From positions 10,432,125 through 10,496,124 of the forward strand of contig NC_079475.1 of assembly GCF_026230105.1 (NCBI RefSeq): a stretch of 64,000 nucleotides of DNA, in the 5' to 3' direction. Origin of the DNA: Diorhabda sublineata (Eukaryota; Arthropoda; Insecta; Coleoptera; Chrysomelidae). The position numbers were made by a program, and so were the translations under genes. The notes under the pieces were generated by a model, which worked only from the letters and a program-made list of their open reading frames with translations, did no database searches and was not told the origin of the DNA. Shown here piece after piece: positions 45,401 to 58,669 of the stretch. Numbering within the stretch: the stretch's first letter is position 1; every line of letters starts with the position of its first letter.

Positions 45401-45779
45401 ATGTAGGGTTAATACGGAAGAAGTAGATGGATGGATGTTGTTTAGTGCCGTTTTTCTCTTGCACCCTATATATCGCCAAGATTCTTGGATGAGATTTTTG
45501 AAGTAAGTCTTGAGATTATTATAGCTAAACTAGGATTTCTAAGGATTATTGGGGGCGATCTGCAAATAAGAATTACAACTTTTTGAAGTAATAGTATTAT
45601 AAAGACGTAGATAACTGTTTCTCTACTTATTTAAAACAGTTTCATTCGGTAAAATTACTCGTAAAGTAAATTGAAGAAAATTTTCTAGTTCGCATAATTT
45701 TAATTTTCAAATAAAATATTATCGAAAATACAAACAAGATATGCGTTGAACTACTCGCTACTTTGAAAATATAATTAGG

Positions 45780-46500
45780 GTCGTTCACGAGAACCGGATA
45801 TTTTTGAAGTGGATTGTACACGGGCGCTCATGGTAGGAGGGGCACGTGACTAATATCTAACGTTTCCTTTGTTCATAGCGTTTACATTTCAGTCATTGAG
45901 ATGGAGCCGTGGACGTGTATGACAGTTTTGTGTGAAATGACAAATCCGTAACTGCTGTTCAGCGAGATTTCCGCCGTCAGTTAAATATCCATGGTAATGC
46001 ATCGTAACACAATATTGCGATGGGTGAACAACCTTCGAACAAGTGGATAAATATTGAAGAAAAAGCCCCAACTCCGGAGAACATCCAACGAGTAAGCCTT
46101 TTGCTGAAGCCCACGCCGCTCTATTCAGAGGCATTAAGCAGCATTTCAAATGAGCACAAGTACGGTAAGACGAATTCTGCATAAAGATCTTACAATATAG
46201 CCGTCGTGCAGCAATTAAAAGAACAAGATTCCCAGCAGCGATTACAATTTCGTCGACAAATCGTTGGGCAACTGGTGGTTTTTTCTTCAATATTGATCCA
46301 CTTGTTCGAAGGTTGTTTACCAATTGCGATAATGTGTTACAAGAAGGAAAACTTGTATTACGATGGATATTGAACTGACTTAAACTGCGTTGGTCTAGCA
46401 TCCACGGCTCCATCCCAATGACTGAAATGTAAATACCTACTATGAACAAAGGAAACGTTAGATACAGAAACATCCGGTTCCCGTGAATGATCCTGTATAT
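45780..46500. mobile_element. Fold-back transposon made of inverted N-terminal transposase pieces
   Basis: Left arm from about 45780 (gttcacgagaaccggatatt) and right arm ending near 46500 (its complement, cattcacgggaaccggatgt) share gtttcctttgttcata, acatttcagtcattg, gatggagccgtgga and acaaccttcgaacaagtgga. The left side encodes WVNNLRTSG, PENIQRVSLLL and VVQQLKEQDSQQRLQFRRQI, the N-terminal part of a DDxD transposase. The right arm repeats the LVNNLRTSGSILKKKPP part inverted. No catalytic Asp region is present, so it is non-autonomous. Confidence 0.75.
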
Positions 46501-46506
46501 ATACAT

Positions 46507-47384
46507 AAAGTTGGAGCGGTAAATTTCATAGATCCTGCAAACCGCAACAATGATACAACTATGCTAACACTTATCATGAAAAGTGTGTGTCACCGAACCT
46601 CTGACCTCAATTTTAGAAACCACAATCCTCACTCGTCGCATCGTTGAAATAAATTAAACTATTTAATTTCGTTTATAGCATAATGAAAACTTTGGATTGG
46701 AAATTATAGATATTAGAAAGGCATTTACCAATAGAGACGTAGAATAATCTAATAACAGTTTTTGAATTGTGGTAATTGAGACTAACATTGAAGAAAATAG
46801 ATCAATGATGATTCGAACATCTAGAAATGCAAGAAATTGAGAAGATGAGCTAATAATAGTTGAAAGGTGTATAAAATGTTTACCATGCTGCTTGGTGTAG
46901 CATAATTTCAGAAAACTCCTGCGGGACGTGACTCTGGGAGTTGCAAGGGTGGTTTGATGGAAAAATGACTGTTCAATAAAAAAGTTATTTTATTGCTATG
47001 AACCAAGTCCAGCAAGTTTCCAACTTTGTCAAATTATTGAAAAAAGTAGCTCAAAATAAGTATTTTTCTCTGCCATACCTCTTCATTTGACAGAAATTAC
47101 TTCCCTCAAATTACTTTCCTCCAAACAACAATGTCTTGAGTTTAAGTTTAGAAGATAATCGAAAAGAGTCTTATTAATTGAATTTGGAATTGAACAGTAA
47201 TGCAATTCTACCGATTTTTTTGCAACAGTAATGTAGACGCATTGTCGTGATATGAAAAAACTGTTTTTTTTTTCAAAAATGCGATCCGGAATCTTATCAT
47301 TTCCCCTTCCTCAATTTGATTCATAAATAATATGTAGGGATATTATTGATTAGGTAAATGATGTATTTATAAAAAAAGCTATTT
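46507..47384. other. Non-coding, nothing recognised
   Basis: AT-rich sequence without reading frames of note, RNA genes or repeats that I can see. Confidence 0.45.
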
Positions 47385-47938
47385 GGTAATTATTTAGTTT
47401 AGGTTGCATACGCTCGATTTCCTTGAAATTTTAGTAGGTATGTTGTGGAGAAAATGATTAGGTTACGTTAGGTTAGATTAGGTTATGTTTAGGTTAGATT
47501 AGGTTAGGTTAGGTTAGGTTCGTATTCAAAATATCTCTATAGATCTCATTTTCGTCAGTATTATGGTGAAGTTCTATTTAAAAGACTTATCCATATTCAA
47601 ATAGAATTGAAGCATTTATTTAAGAAATGTCACTAAAGTATCCAATAGAAATTGATAATTATTTGTACGTGTAAATAAATTGGGGGCGAGAGGGGTGTGT
47701 TAAAAGATAGTCTAAATGTTCAAAGGAGCCCCCACGCCCCTAATCCTCCCCAATATCAAGAATTTGAAAAATATCAACTATTCAAGATAGTGTACATTTT
47801 CCAATGATCAAACCTTAAAAACTATGTGGAGGAGGAGGAATGTTTTCCGCTAAACATATATATTCTTTTTCAGCATAAAAAACTGTATAACATATTTCAA
47901 GGAAATCGGGCGTATGCAACCTAAGCTAAGTAATTACC
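47385..47938. mobile_element. 554-bp TIR element containing a TTAGG-like array
   Basis: Left terminal repeat 47385-47432 begins ggtaattatttagtttaggt and continues ttgcatacgctcgatttcct. The right end 47893-47938 is its inverted copy with a few changes (ggtaattacttagcttaggt on the other strand). No coding capacity. Between them, at 47461-47520, lie about ten ttaggt/ttagatt-type pentamer variants. It looks like a miniature inverted-repeat element (MITE). Confidence 0.75.
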
Positions 47939-49384
47939 GATTATTTTATTTCTTTTAGAGTTTTGGATTTCGGATCGGAGAGGACTAACTACCTACTACC
48001 TAAATTTAATATATTTTATATTTAAACTTATAGCGGGTTTTACTGTAGTTCGATAACATTTATTTTTCTTTATTTTAGGAAATACCAAAATATATTATCC
48101 AGCAAGGTAAAAAATGTGTTTAGCAGTTTTAAAATAGAAAATTATACTTCCAAAATCGTATTGAAGTTATTATTATGAAAGTATAATATCTTAAAAGAGG
48201 AGGATGTCTGCATTCAATATTTCCAGAATACATTTTATTATATCCCTAAATACTATAAACATAACCTTATTGACAGAAATAACAATTTTTGCTGTTCGCC
48301 ATGGGTAACGTTCACGAACTTTCTATTACCTCAAAGTTTTCTTTGCAGGGCAGAGTTGGTCAACAAACGAAGACTTTTTTATCTAATTTTCTTATCTATT
48401 GTGTTTAAAAATAAAAATTATTTTGGAAAAAAAAAACGTCTTGTTTCATTGTTATTTTTCATATAAACCCAATACAATATAATCGACAAGAAACAAATTA
48501 TGACTTTTATTGAACAGGAATTAGAAATTTTATATGTTGTGAAAGATATTGAGATAAGTGATTACGAACTTTCGCTTTTTTTAAATTCAAATGAAGTATA
48601 TCGAATTAGAATGTGGACCGTCCAAATCTTTTTAGATATATAAATATTTTATCGTTATATAATTATTATGTTTAATAAAATCTACAATCTCAATCAACTA
48701 CTAATGTTTTATATCTTCTCGTTCAAGTAAAAGTTTTTTCTCCTCTCTACACATCTATTAGAATATTTACACTCATAAATATAACAGTAGAATATATTTA
48801 GCTTGAAACAAACCAATTTCTTAAAAAAATCGAATATCTCTCCGAATTTTTACAAAGAAAACTCCGAATTCTTCCAATGCCTCTATATAACATCTTTTTT
48901 TGGGCTATCGAATCAGAATTAAGCACGGATTCGAAATAACAAATTTAAGTTGCATTTTACCAGCAAGTAATAAACAAGTCATTCTCCTGAAAACAAAGAC
49001 TTGGGAGATAAATATCTCGCTAAAATAATAATATAAATACTAAATGGTGCACGTTAAATATTTTTTCGTATTTCAAATTATGATTTTTTTCATAAAATCA
49101 ATCCTTACAATTAAGGCAGGAGTCCATTTTTATAAAATGGCCCTGTATCTCATACAATAAAGGAAGGACTTTTACTGAGGATGTGGCTGTAGTCAACGGT
49201 TATAATGAGGAATTTCTTTTCCAAAATCAAAACCGGAAAACGGGAAAAATAGATCTGATAGATCTCAATACTGTTTAAACCTGAGGATCGGACAACATAT
49301 TCAACAGGGGTGGGTTCAAAATTAATTTAAAATACAACAATACATTAAAATATTCATTTGTGTATACCCAACATAAAGTACCAG
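47939..49384. other. Non-coding, nothing recognised
   Basis: Very AT-rich (especially 48000-49100). No frame longer than background and no repeat pair noticed. Confidence 0.45.
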
Positions 49385-49720
49385 ATTTGGAAAAGATTGG
49401 TTGGGCAAATTAAGAGGTTTGTTAACGTAAGACTTAAGGAACACCTAGATCGTTTGAAATATGGACCGACGAAAAAATCGGGTATTGCTGAGCGCGCTGT
49501 CTGTCATAGTCATGGAATAAATATGGATTAAGCAAAATTATTAAAAACTCAATACAATAACAGATTTTTGGATGCGTTTGGAAAGATTTAGATTGCCAAA
49601 TATGAGAAAGCTGAAGGTAAACAATTCACCTTTAGTCTCTGAAGACGATAACTTGGTAGGTAGATCAAATTGATAAGTTTTAGTTCATCTTCAGTCTTGA
49701 AGACGATAACTTTTGGTGTA
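49385..49720 (+). mobile_element. Second Penelope-like GIY-YIG tail
   Basis: Translation reads QIRRFVNVRLKEHLDRLKYG, TKKSGIAERAVCHSHGINMD, a stop, then AKLLKTQYNNRFLDAFGK and IAKYEKAEG. This is the distal half of a GIY-YIG nuclease domain with the conserved His/Glu region, a different family from the one at 33.8 kb. The repeated word tgaagacgataactt (about 49638-49653 and 49700-49714) follows. Confidence 0.6.
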
Positions 49721-50599
49721 GTGGTACTATGAAAAGTGTGCTCACTATATCAACAAAAGTTCCAGGGTTATGATATAGAAACTGGTATAACAAAATCAGA
49801 AAAAGTTTATAGAAATAATACTATATAAATAGTTGAATTAGAAAAAACGTAAAATAAACAGTAGTATTGGTCCACTATGTTATAATATGAAAAATACGTT
49901 ATAGTTCATTTAATGGTGAGGTGATTAATCAAATTTCTTGAATAATATGAGGATGTTGATTAATAAATCTTTAGCAACAACTATTGTTACAATATTATCA
50001 AATTCCACACGGAATTGAATGATGAGAAATAATTAAAATGTAAATAGGAGCTGATGTGGGATGTCGTACCAAGTTTTTTTTTTAGAAAACAATGGACTAA
50101 TTACAAAACATAAAAAATGTAAATTGTAGGCTGGGAATATTATTTTGTTATATTTGAGTTTTCGGTAAAAGAATTTTTTTGGAATATATGTTATGGAATA
50201 AGTGATTTATAAAGCACTATTAATAATGGATCTTTCTCAAAGAATTTCGTCGTTATTAAATTTTTCATTCATTCAATTAGTTGTTTCATTCTACCGTCTA
50301 TTTGAACGAGTTTTCTCCCAGTACTTATATGTTAATGTCCCATGGTATTTTTATAAGTACGGTTCAGTATAACTAGGTGTTTATGCCCTTTTTTATTGCG
50401 ATATCATTTTCTAGCACCAATAATTACAGAACCGACAATCCCGCTTATTACAAGAGTATAACAAAAATGTGAATCTTAACTAAAATAACTTAAGTCACTA
50501 TTCTAGGACCACTCTTAAGTACTAATCCTTCCAATGAAGCGGGTTCAGTATTTTGGGGTTACGTTTTGTTCTTCAAATTGCACAGAAACATGAATCTAA
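49721..50599. other. Non-coding, nothing recognised
   Basis: AT-rich; no frames or repeats noted until the satellite begins. Confidence 0.45.
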
Positions 50600-53012
50600 G
50601 TGCTCTATATTGAGGATTTAGTACGCTATTCAATAGAAACTTTTGCGAATCTATTGCACAGTAAATCTTTCATTAGGGGATTGCCCCATAAATATTAATC
50701 CAGGTGCTCTATATTGAGGATTTAGTACGCTATTCAATAAAAACCTCTGGCAATCTATTGCACATGAGTCCAGGTACTTTATATTGGAGATTTAGTACGC
50801 TATTCAATAGAAACTTTTGCGAATCTATTGCACAGTAAATCTTTCATTAAGGGATTGCCCCATAAACATTAATCCAGGTGCTCTATATTGAGGATTTAGT
50901 ACGCTATTCAATAGAAACTTTTACCAATATATTGCACAGTAAATCTTTCATTAAGGGATTGTCCCATAAACATTAATCCAGGTGCTCTATATTGAGGATT
51001 TAGTACGCTATTCAATAGAAACTTTTACCAATATATTGCACAGTAAATCTTTCATTGAGGGATTGTCCCATAAACATTAATCCAGGTGCTCTAAATTGAG
51101 GATTTAGTACTCTATTCAATAGAAACCTCTGGCAATCTATTGCACTGAGTCCAGGTACTTTATATTGGAGATTTAGTACGCTATTCAATAGAAAATTTTG
51201 CGAATCTATTGCACAGTAAATCTTTCATTAAGGGATTGCCCCATAAATATTAATCCAGGTGCTCTATATTGAGGATTCAATACGCTATTCAATAAAAACC
51301 TCTGGTAATCTATTGCACATGAGTCCAGGTACTTTATATTGGGGATTTAGTACTCTATTCAATAGAAACCTCTGGCAATCTATTGCACTGAGTCCAGGTA
51401 CTTTATATTGGAGATTTAGTACGCTATTCAATAGAAAATTTTGCGAATCTATTGCACAGTAAATCTTTCATTAAGGGATTGCCCCATAAATATTAATCCA
51501 GGTGCTCTATATTGAGGATTCAATACGCTATTCAATAAAAACCTCTGGTAATCTATTGCACATGAGTCCAGGTACTTTATATTGGAGATTTAGTACGCTA
51601 TTCAATAGAAAATTTTGCGAATCTATTGCACAGTAAATCCTTCATTAAGGAATTGCCCCATAAACATTAATTCAGGTGCTCTATATTGAGGATTTAGTAC
51701 TCTATTCAATAGAAACCTCTGGTAATCTATTGCACATGAGTCCAGGTACTTTATATTGGGGATTTAGTACGCTATTCGATAGAAAATTTTACCAATATAT
51801 TGCACAGTAAATCTTTCATTAAGGGATTGTCCCATAAACATTAATCCAGGTGCTCTATATTGAGGATTTAGTACGCTATTCAATAGAAACTTTTACCAAT
51901 ATATTGCACAGTAAATCTTTCATTGAGGGATTGTCCCATAAACATTAATCCAGGTGCTCTAAATTGAGGATTTAGTACTCTATTAAATAGAAACCTCTGG
52001 CAATCTATTGCACTGAGTCCAGGTACTTTATATTGGAGATTTAGTACGCTATTCAATAGAAAATTTTGCGAATCTATTGCACAGTAAATCTTTCATTAAG
52101 GGATTGCCCCATAAATATTAATCCAGGTGCTCTATATTGAGGATTCAATACGCTATTCAATAAAAACCTCTGGTAATCTATTGCACATGAGTCCAGGTAC
52201 TTTATATTGGAGATTTAGTACGCTATTCAATAGAAAATTTTGCGAATCTATTGCACAGTAAATCTTTCATTAAGGGATTGCCCCATAAATATTAATCCAG
52301 GTGCTCTATATTGAGGATTCAATACGCTATTCAATAAAAACCTCTGGTAATCTATTGCACATGAGTCCAGGTACTTTATATTAGAGATTTAGTACGCTAT
52401 TCAATAGAAAATTTTGCGAAACTATTGCACAGTAAATCCTTCATTAAGGAATTGCCCCATAAACATTAATTCAGGTGCTCTATATTGAGGATTTAGTACT
52501 CTATTCAATAGAAACCTCTGGCAATCTATTGCACATGAGTCCAGGTACTTTATATTGGGGATTTAGTACGCTATTCGATAGAAAATTTTACCAATATATT
52601 GCACAGTAAATCTTTCATTAAGGGATTGTCCCATAAACAATAATCCAGGTGCTCTATATTGAGGATTTAGTACGCTATTCAATAGAAACTTTTGTGAATC
52701 TATTGCACAGTAAATCCTTCATTAAGGAATTGTCCCATAAACATTAATTCAGGTGCTCTATATTGAGGATTTAGTACTCTATTCAATAGAAACCTCTGGC
52801 AATCTATTACACATGAGTCCAGGTACTTTATATTGGGGATTTAGTACGCTATTCGATAGAAAATTTTACCAATCTATTGCACAGTAAATCTTTCATTAAG
52901 GGATTGCCCCATAAACATTAATCCAGGTGCTCTATATTGAGGATTTAGTTCGCTATTCAATGGAAACTGTTGCCAATCTATTGCACAGTAAATCGTTCAT
53001 TGAGGAATTGCC
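50600..53012 (+). repeat. Satellite array: 27 units of alternating 104 and 69/70 bp
   Basis: Every unit starts gtgctctatattg or gtactttatattg and shares atttagtacgctattcaata and tctattgcac. Long units (104 bp) end with agtaaatctttcattaaggg, then ccataaacattaatccag. Short units (69-70 bp) end with tgagtccag right after ttgca. Unit starts: 50600, 50704, 50774, 50878, 50982, 51086, 51155, 51259, 51329, 51398, 51502, 51572, 51676, 51746, 51850, 51954, 52023, 52127, 52197, 52301, 52371, 52475, 52545, 52649, 52753, 52823, 52927. The last is cut at about 86 bp. Confidence 0.97.
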
Positions 53013-54879
53013 TTCCAGTTTAACCGTGATGTGGAGTAGCGGTTTTTTGTTAAAACATAAAACAGAATCATCTGCCTATCTATATTCCCATACATTCAAT
53101 TTAAGAAAATGTTTTTCGTGGAAAATCTACTCAAGGATTTTCTTCAGCCCAGCAATAGCGAATATATCGATTTCCCGTACCAATTACAAAAAAAGACAAT
53201 CGTGGTAAAAGTAAATTTGTCTGCGTTAATATTTTTTTTGTTACTTGTAATCTCACAAAACTGTATTGTGATTCTTCATTGAAAACAGCCGTTGACGATT
53301 ATATTTTAATTTGGAAAGAAGAGTTTAAAAAAGAATGTGTTTTGATAAATGACGGATTTCTGTATTCCAAAGATGTATCCCTCTTAGAACGTGCCTCAAA
53401 TTCTTCTCAAAATCTAATGAATACTGAATTGTTGTTTGTGTTACAATTTGTTATTTTGTTTTTATTTCCTTCTCCTCTGCATGAATAAATGACACCTAAA
53501 AATAATTGGGACCTCCCCCATATGAGACTCGTACTTAGCCAGTATCCTACGAAGACCTTAATAATACATTTTTTACACACGACTGCTTAAAGTATGTTTC
53601 TTTACGTAATAGTGCGTGAAATATAGTTCGAAAGTGTGCCTATAATACCTATTTTATGTATTGTAGTAGATAAAATTATTTATTGATCACGAGCCAATTA
53701 GGGAAACATTCGAGGTTTACTAAGAAAAATATTATTTTTAATTTTGAAGTATCATGCAGTTTATGACTAACAACAATTTTCACTTTGAAATTTTTATCCA
53801 GTTTCTTAGAAACTAACAAATTTTATTACTCGGCAAAGTAATTAGATTTTTATAGAGGATAATTAAGAATAAACTCGGAGCACATATTCACCACTTTCTC
53901 TAGTTGTATCCTCAATTCCTAAAATTACTTGTTTTTGCAGAATTATTTTGAAACTATATTGTAATTGATTTTAAGGTTTTTTCGCCGATTTTGACACTCT
54001 TCTATTTGTAACCAAATGCAACGTAATTATTATCATTAATGTCTTACGTAATTACACACTTATGAATTACTCAAAAGTAACTCCATACATTACGTAATCA
54101 ACAATACAATAATTCAATCGTCATTCTCTCGACAAAGTTTCAACAAAAATTTGAGACTGCACGATTTACCGTCTAGTCAACTTTCACATTGCCCCTTTCT
54201 CTGCAGCAATTCGCCCTTCTACTTAATATTGTCTTCAAGAGACTTCTTCTTAGATCTTCACTGCATTTAGTACCGTTTCTCTCTCGTCCCGAATGTGTTT
54301 ATCGAGAGAATACTCTGCAATATCGGAAGATCATCATCAATGAGCCAATGATCACTATTATCAACTATTAAAGTGACGTGATAGTGTTTGTGTCGCGAGA
54401 AGATACTATTGATACGAAAATGAGGACTTTTACAATAAGTGTGAGTTTACCCTATTAAAATTAGGATTAACCAAGTTACAGAGTTATGACGAAAATCTTT
54501 AATTATTTAGTCGTACGTTCTAGATGGCGCTGAGCTTAAATCTATTTTATTACATGTTTCTAGAGTCAACTAGACATGAGTATTCTTAAATTCTCTTCTC
54601 CACCATGCTTCGTTATTTGTGTTTGAGTCCTCCTCCACGAAATGTATTTTTTTATTGAAAAAACTCTAGCGACAATAATATGAGCATGTTATACCAACAC
54701 ATAAAATATTTTTGAGGCCTCATGGGTCCTTAGTTCATATCATATGATTAGGATTATTTTTAAAGAGAAAGGGAGGTTTTTTTTATTTTTTTCTTGATAA
54801 CGAAGCTGATGATTTAAAATTGTAACCAATGAAGATATATTGAATTCCTTAATAAATCATATGGGGTGTTTAAATTGGT
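53013..54879. other. Non-coding flank of the satellite
   Basis: A 69-codon frame at 53279-53488 and a 60-codon frame at 54189-54371 are protein-like in places but have no recognised motif or splice context. Neither is called as a gene. Confidence 0.4.
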
Positions 54880-55720
54880 TGTCAACAAGCAGGTTTGAGA
54901 ATAGAGGTGTCAAGTTAAAGACATATTCGTATACGCTGTTTTAAAAGCCCTTATATGTTCTTGAGAGAAGAAGAATTTTTTTACGGTTTCTCTATACAAT
55001 CACCGCCTCTTTCAATGGACTAAATAAATAATAGCCGCATGGTGACAAATTGGGACTATAAGGAAAGTGTTCCAGTATTTTTCTAGTCAATTTTTTAGCT
55101 TTTCCATCACAAACCAAGCTGTATGCGATCTAGCTTTCTCTTGCAGCAATATCCATTTGAAAATTGCGTCATTTTGATCTGTAGACAGGTTTCACTGTGA
55201 TTTTTAGGAAATTATTACAATGCTGTGCGTTTACAGTTCGTTGTTCAGTCATAAAACCAACTGCATAAAATACACAACACCTTTCTCGGTGACAGTGTAA
55301 CCGCCGCCCTCCTCCACTCCATAATCACGCGTTTACTTTCCAGAATATAGTGTTGTTTCGTCTATGGTGAGTATTCATTGCCTTCCTCCTCAAACCGCTG
55401 CAGAAGTCGCCTGCAAACTTGATGTCAGTTTCAGCTCAAAATTCGGTAGTCTTTGGCTGAAATTTAGCTGTCATCGAGCCGTTTATGAATTATTTACTCA
55501 ATACTACCTGCGCTAATGCTTAATTTTCCAGTGCTTCGGTCTCTTGAAATGAGTTCTGATAGGTAAACACTTGTTCTGGGGAGCGCGCATGGGGAACCAC
55601 TTTCAGAAGGCAGAACTCCATTAATTTTCGATAAATTTCCGCGGATTTCAGATTATCTTTGGCTAAAATATATATTGGTACATCCTTCCTATAAGTACAT
55701 TGAAAATAAGAGGTTTAAAA
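54880..55720 (-). mobile_element. mariner-type transposase relic
   Basis: Reading leftwards from about 55330: ESKRVIMEWR, then the FKWILLQEKARSHTAW block (second-Asp region, Asp lost), MEKLKN, and near 55080-55020 an SPNLSPCGYYLFSPLKEA block, where the third Asp has become Gly. The order is that of a DD34D mariner; frames are heavily broken. Confidence 0.5.
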
Positions 55721-58659
55721 AGCGCGTCTATTAAAAAATTCCACTTTCGTATTTTCAATTTCGCGACTTACCAATATTATTAATAACAACAATTCAAATT
55801 TCATTAGCTTACAAGTCTCCAATTGCGAACCCGAACAAGTTGATTAAATCCTTTCTCCTTTCATCTAACGAGTTGTTGCTCTCTCGTCATGTTTCACCAA
55901 CGTTCGCTTCAAATATTATTTATTCATATAATTTCCTTCTTGTCGACGTAGCGAGTGATTTGTTGACAATTCGAAAGAATATTATTGCGATAAGTCTATT
56001 TATGTATTGAGGAATGACAACACCGGTATCGTGAAATCTTTCGACAACATATTAAATTTTAATATGCGAAAAATATGAACTTCATTTTTTCACTCAGAAC
56101 TTTCCTGTCCTCGATCTTGAATACCACATTGAATGATATCATTACTAATTAATATGAAAAAAGTTCAAGAATACACATAAGTCACAATAGCGTATTGAAA
56201 TAAAAAAATCTAATTAACGAATCGGTTTAGACAGGGTTACTGAAAATTTGATATCAGTTAGATAAAAAGTCGAATTTTTGAATTCAATGAGTTCAAAAAG
56301 CAGATGTTAAATGAGCTTTAAAATTTAAGCTTTGAGCTTTAAAAGTTTTAAAACATCCCATTAATATGTGAGAAGGTTTTTTTAGTGGGATTATGGCTAA
56401 ATTAAACACTAATATATTTACGGCTTTCGAATACTTATGTCTCATCGTATTGATTAAATTAGTTAAGAAATGCGACATTTCAAATTTCGTTGATTAGTTT
56501 AAAAAATACTATATTCATTGATTTGGAAAAGCAATATTTAAATTGATAGAAATATCAAGGCTATTGTTTATTATTTTGTTTCATTTAGTGAAAAAAGGCT
56601 TTTACGAAGTTATTTAATCAAAAAATGATTCAAATAGGTCGAAAAGTTGATATAGCGGCTATTATTTGAGTTTAATTTTATCATTCGGTTGCTTAGAGTT
56701 TATTTTTGATAAAACATACTTCTCTGTGGTTAATATTGAAAAATTTCTGTTCCAAGTTCATAATAAATGGCTTTTCCTGACTAAATTTTGTTGAAAATGC
56801 ATTCCCGAATTCAATTTTGTGATTCCTACGAATTGCATTAGAAAATAAAGGTTTTTTTGAATAGAATTAAGTCAAACAATGGTGTTTCTAAATCTACTTT
56901 GAAGAAAACTTCACAACCGAGTTTAATTTTGTCCTTACCATTTTCCGCAGCGTTCAATATAGTCGAAAAATTGCATTTTCAGCAATTGGGGCGCAAAAAC
57001 AATCAATAACCTTGATGTTTCTATAAAGAGTCAATTTGAATATTGCTTTTTTCAATTTAATGTTTTTCAGAAGATTTAACGTAATTTAAAATAACGCAAT
57101 TCCCAGACGATGAATAAATAAGTATTCGTAAGCTCGGAAATATATTAGAGTTAGTACACTTTGGTGTTTAATTCAATTTATCCTGACAGGAACTTCTTTT
57201 ATCGCTGACTAGCTAGAATAAACTAACCTAGCCTAATCTAACCCAACCTAAACTCAATCAGGTTGATAGGAGTAGATATTGGATAAGCGAAGTCAGAGAC
57301 AAATGAATGCAAAGGATTCATGGTACCCTATTTAACCCTTGCAAACGTAACGAAGATACACCATGTAAGAAAATCAGTTCTTCGCAACAATCAAAATATA
57401 ATATTCTCACACAAACAAGTCGGAATATGAACTACAGACTAAACTAGAATCATTATTTGTTTGTATTATAATGTGTTGGGCAGACATGGTCATTTACTTC
57501 TTAATAACATGTTGTACACGGCTCATTTACGTCAGTATATCATGCAATACAGTCAAATTATTTTTTTAAGATGACTAGCCGACCAGTGACCTACAGTGTG
57601 AATATAGATTACATAGATTTCAATATATATCAAAATAAATAATTTCTACTATACCTCTCTGAAAATAATTTTGAAATTTAATATTTTGAAAATGTATTCT
57701 GTCGAAAAAATAACTACTTTCCTGGCTAATGCACATTGAATTACAAATCCTCTGAAGAGCGTGATGTTCATAGACTCAAACGTTTGTTATACCGTTCAAA
57801 TGACACGTAATAACCTCGAAACTAGCAAATGGTTACAACCCTCTTCTACTACTATTGTTCCAATTTTTATTTTTGACTCTTAACAACAAACACTCAAACA
57901 ATGATAATGTCAAGGTGTAGATGTGATTAAAAGAAAAATTGGTAAATTAAAATCAAAAGAAAAAAATATCCCCTATCCAGAACGGCCTTAAAAGATTTTC
58001 ACCCTCAAAGAATTATTATCTACTTAGTGGCCTTAATAAAACGGTGAGGACTTCAATCCAATACGTAACTAAGTACAATTTTTACATGAATTTCAAGTCT
58101 TGTCTGCAGTATTAAATTCCTGTCAATACTTTCAATTGTATTCGATTCTTTTACATCGACATATTTCGAAGTAACGATTTTCAATCTACTTTTACTCGAC
58201 CATACTTTGCCAAAGGATGTACTCTGTTTATTGTTACATGAGGCATATTAATTAATTTCAAATCGAGCTCAGCCAGTTAAGTACTAGAAAGTGAAAGGAC
58301 CAGTAACAGTATATTATATATATTTATAACAACTGCAGAATCCTCCATAAGTATAATTCATATAAAATCCTTACATGTAATAATCACTTGATGCAATACG
58401 TATCTTGTTTAAGAAATATATTCTGATTTATTACATAATTTCGATTAGATTCATGGACAAATGATATCATTACTTCAGTAATTTAATAATATATTAGGTT
58501 TCAGAGTTAGAACTCGTTAGAATTGTAAAATTCCAAATAAATAAGAATAAGTTACAACTAAACAAACCAACACTCTCTGATGTTGTTTGACAAAATTTTA
58601 CATAAATCTGACGGATAACTTAGTTTTCATACCAATTTTTTACGTGGAAAAATAATTAG
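55721..58659. other. Long AT-rich stretch; CCTAA-like tract
   Basis: No gene is seen. At 57221-57252 the sequence runs aacctagcctaatctaaccc-aacctaa, a degenerate (CCTAA) tract, the opposite strand of the insect telomere pentamer. The minus-strand frame 56293-56478 has no known motif. Confidence 0.45.
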
Positions 58660-58669
58660 AAACCGCGAG

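Noticed and set aside
45889..46506. 205-codon minus-strand frame as an intact gene
   Set aside because: It spans both arms of the fold-back element and reads the transposase N-terminus once forward and once as antisense.
51259..51462. 67-codon frame inside the satellite (and the 93-codon frame at 52927)
   Set aside because: It simply reads through repeat units; no start context or conservation beyond the repeat.
50600..53012. CRISPR-like appearance of regularly spaced repeats
   Set aside because: The whole unit is repeated, with no unique spacers, and the setting is a eukaryotic genome; this is a satellite.
53279..53488. 69-codon frame (KTAVDDYILIWKEEFKKE...)
   Set aside because: Looks protein-like at first but has no family, no splice sites and ends in low-complexity hydrophobic sequence.
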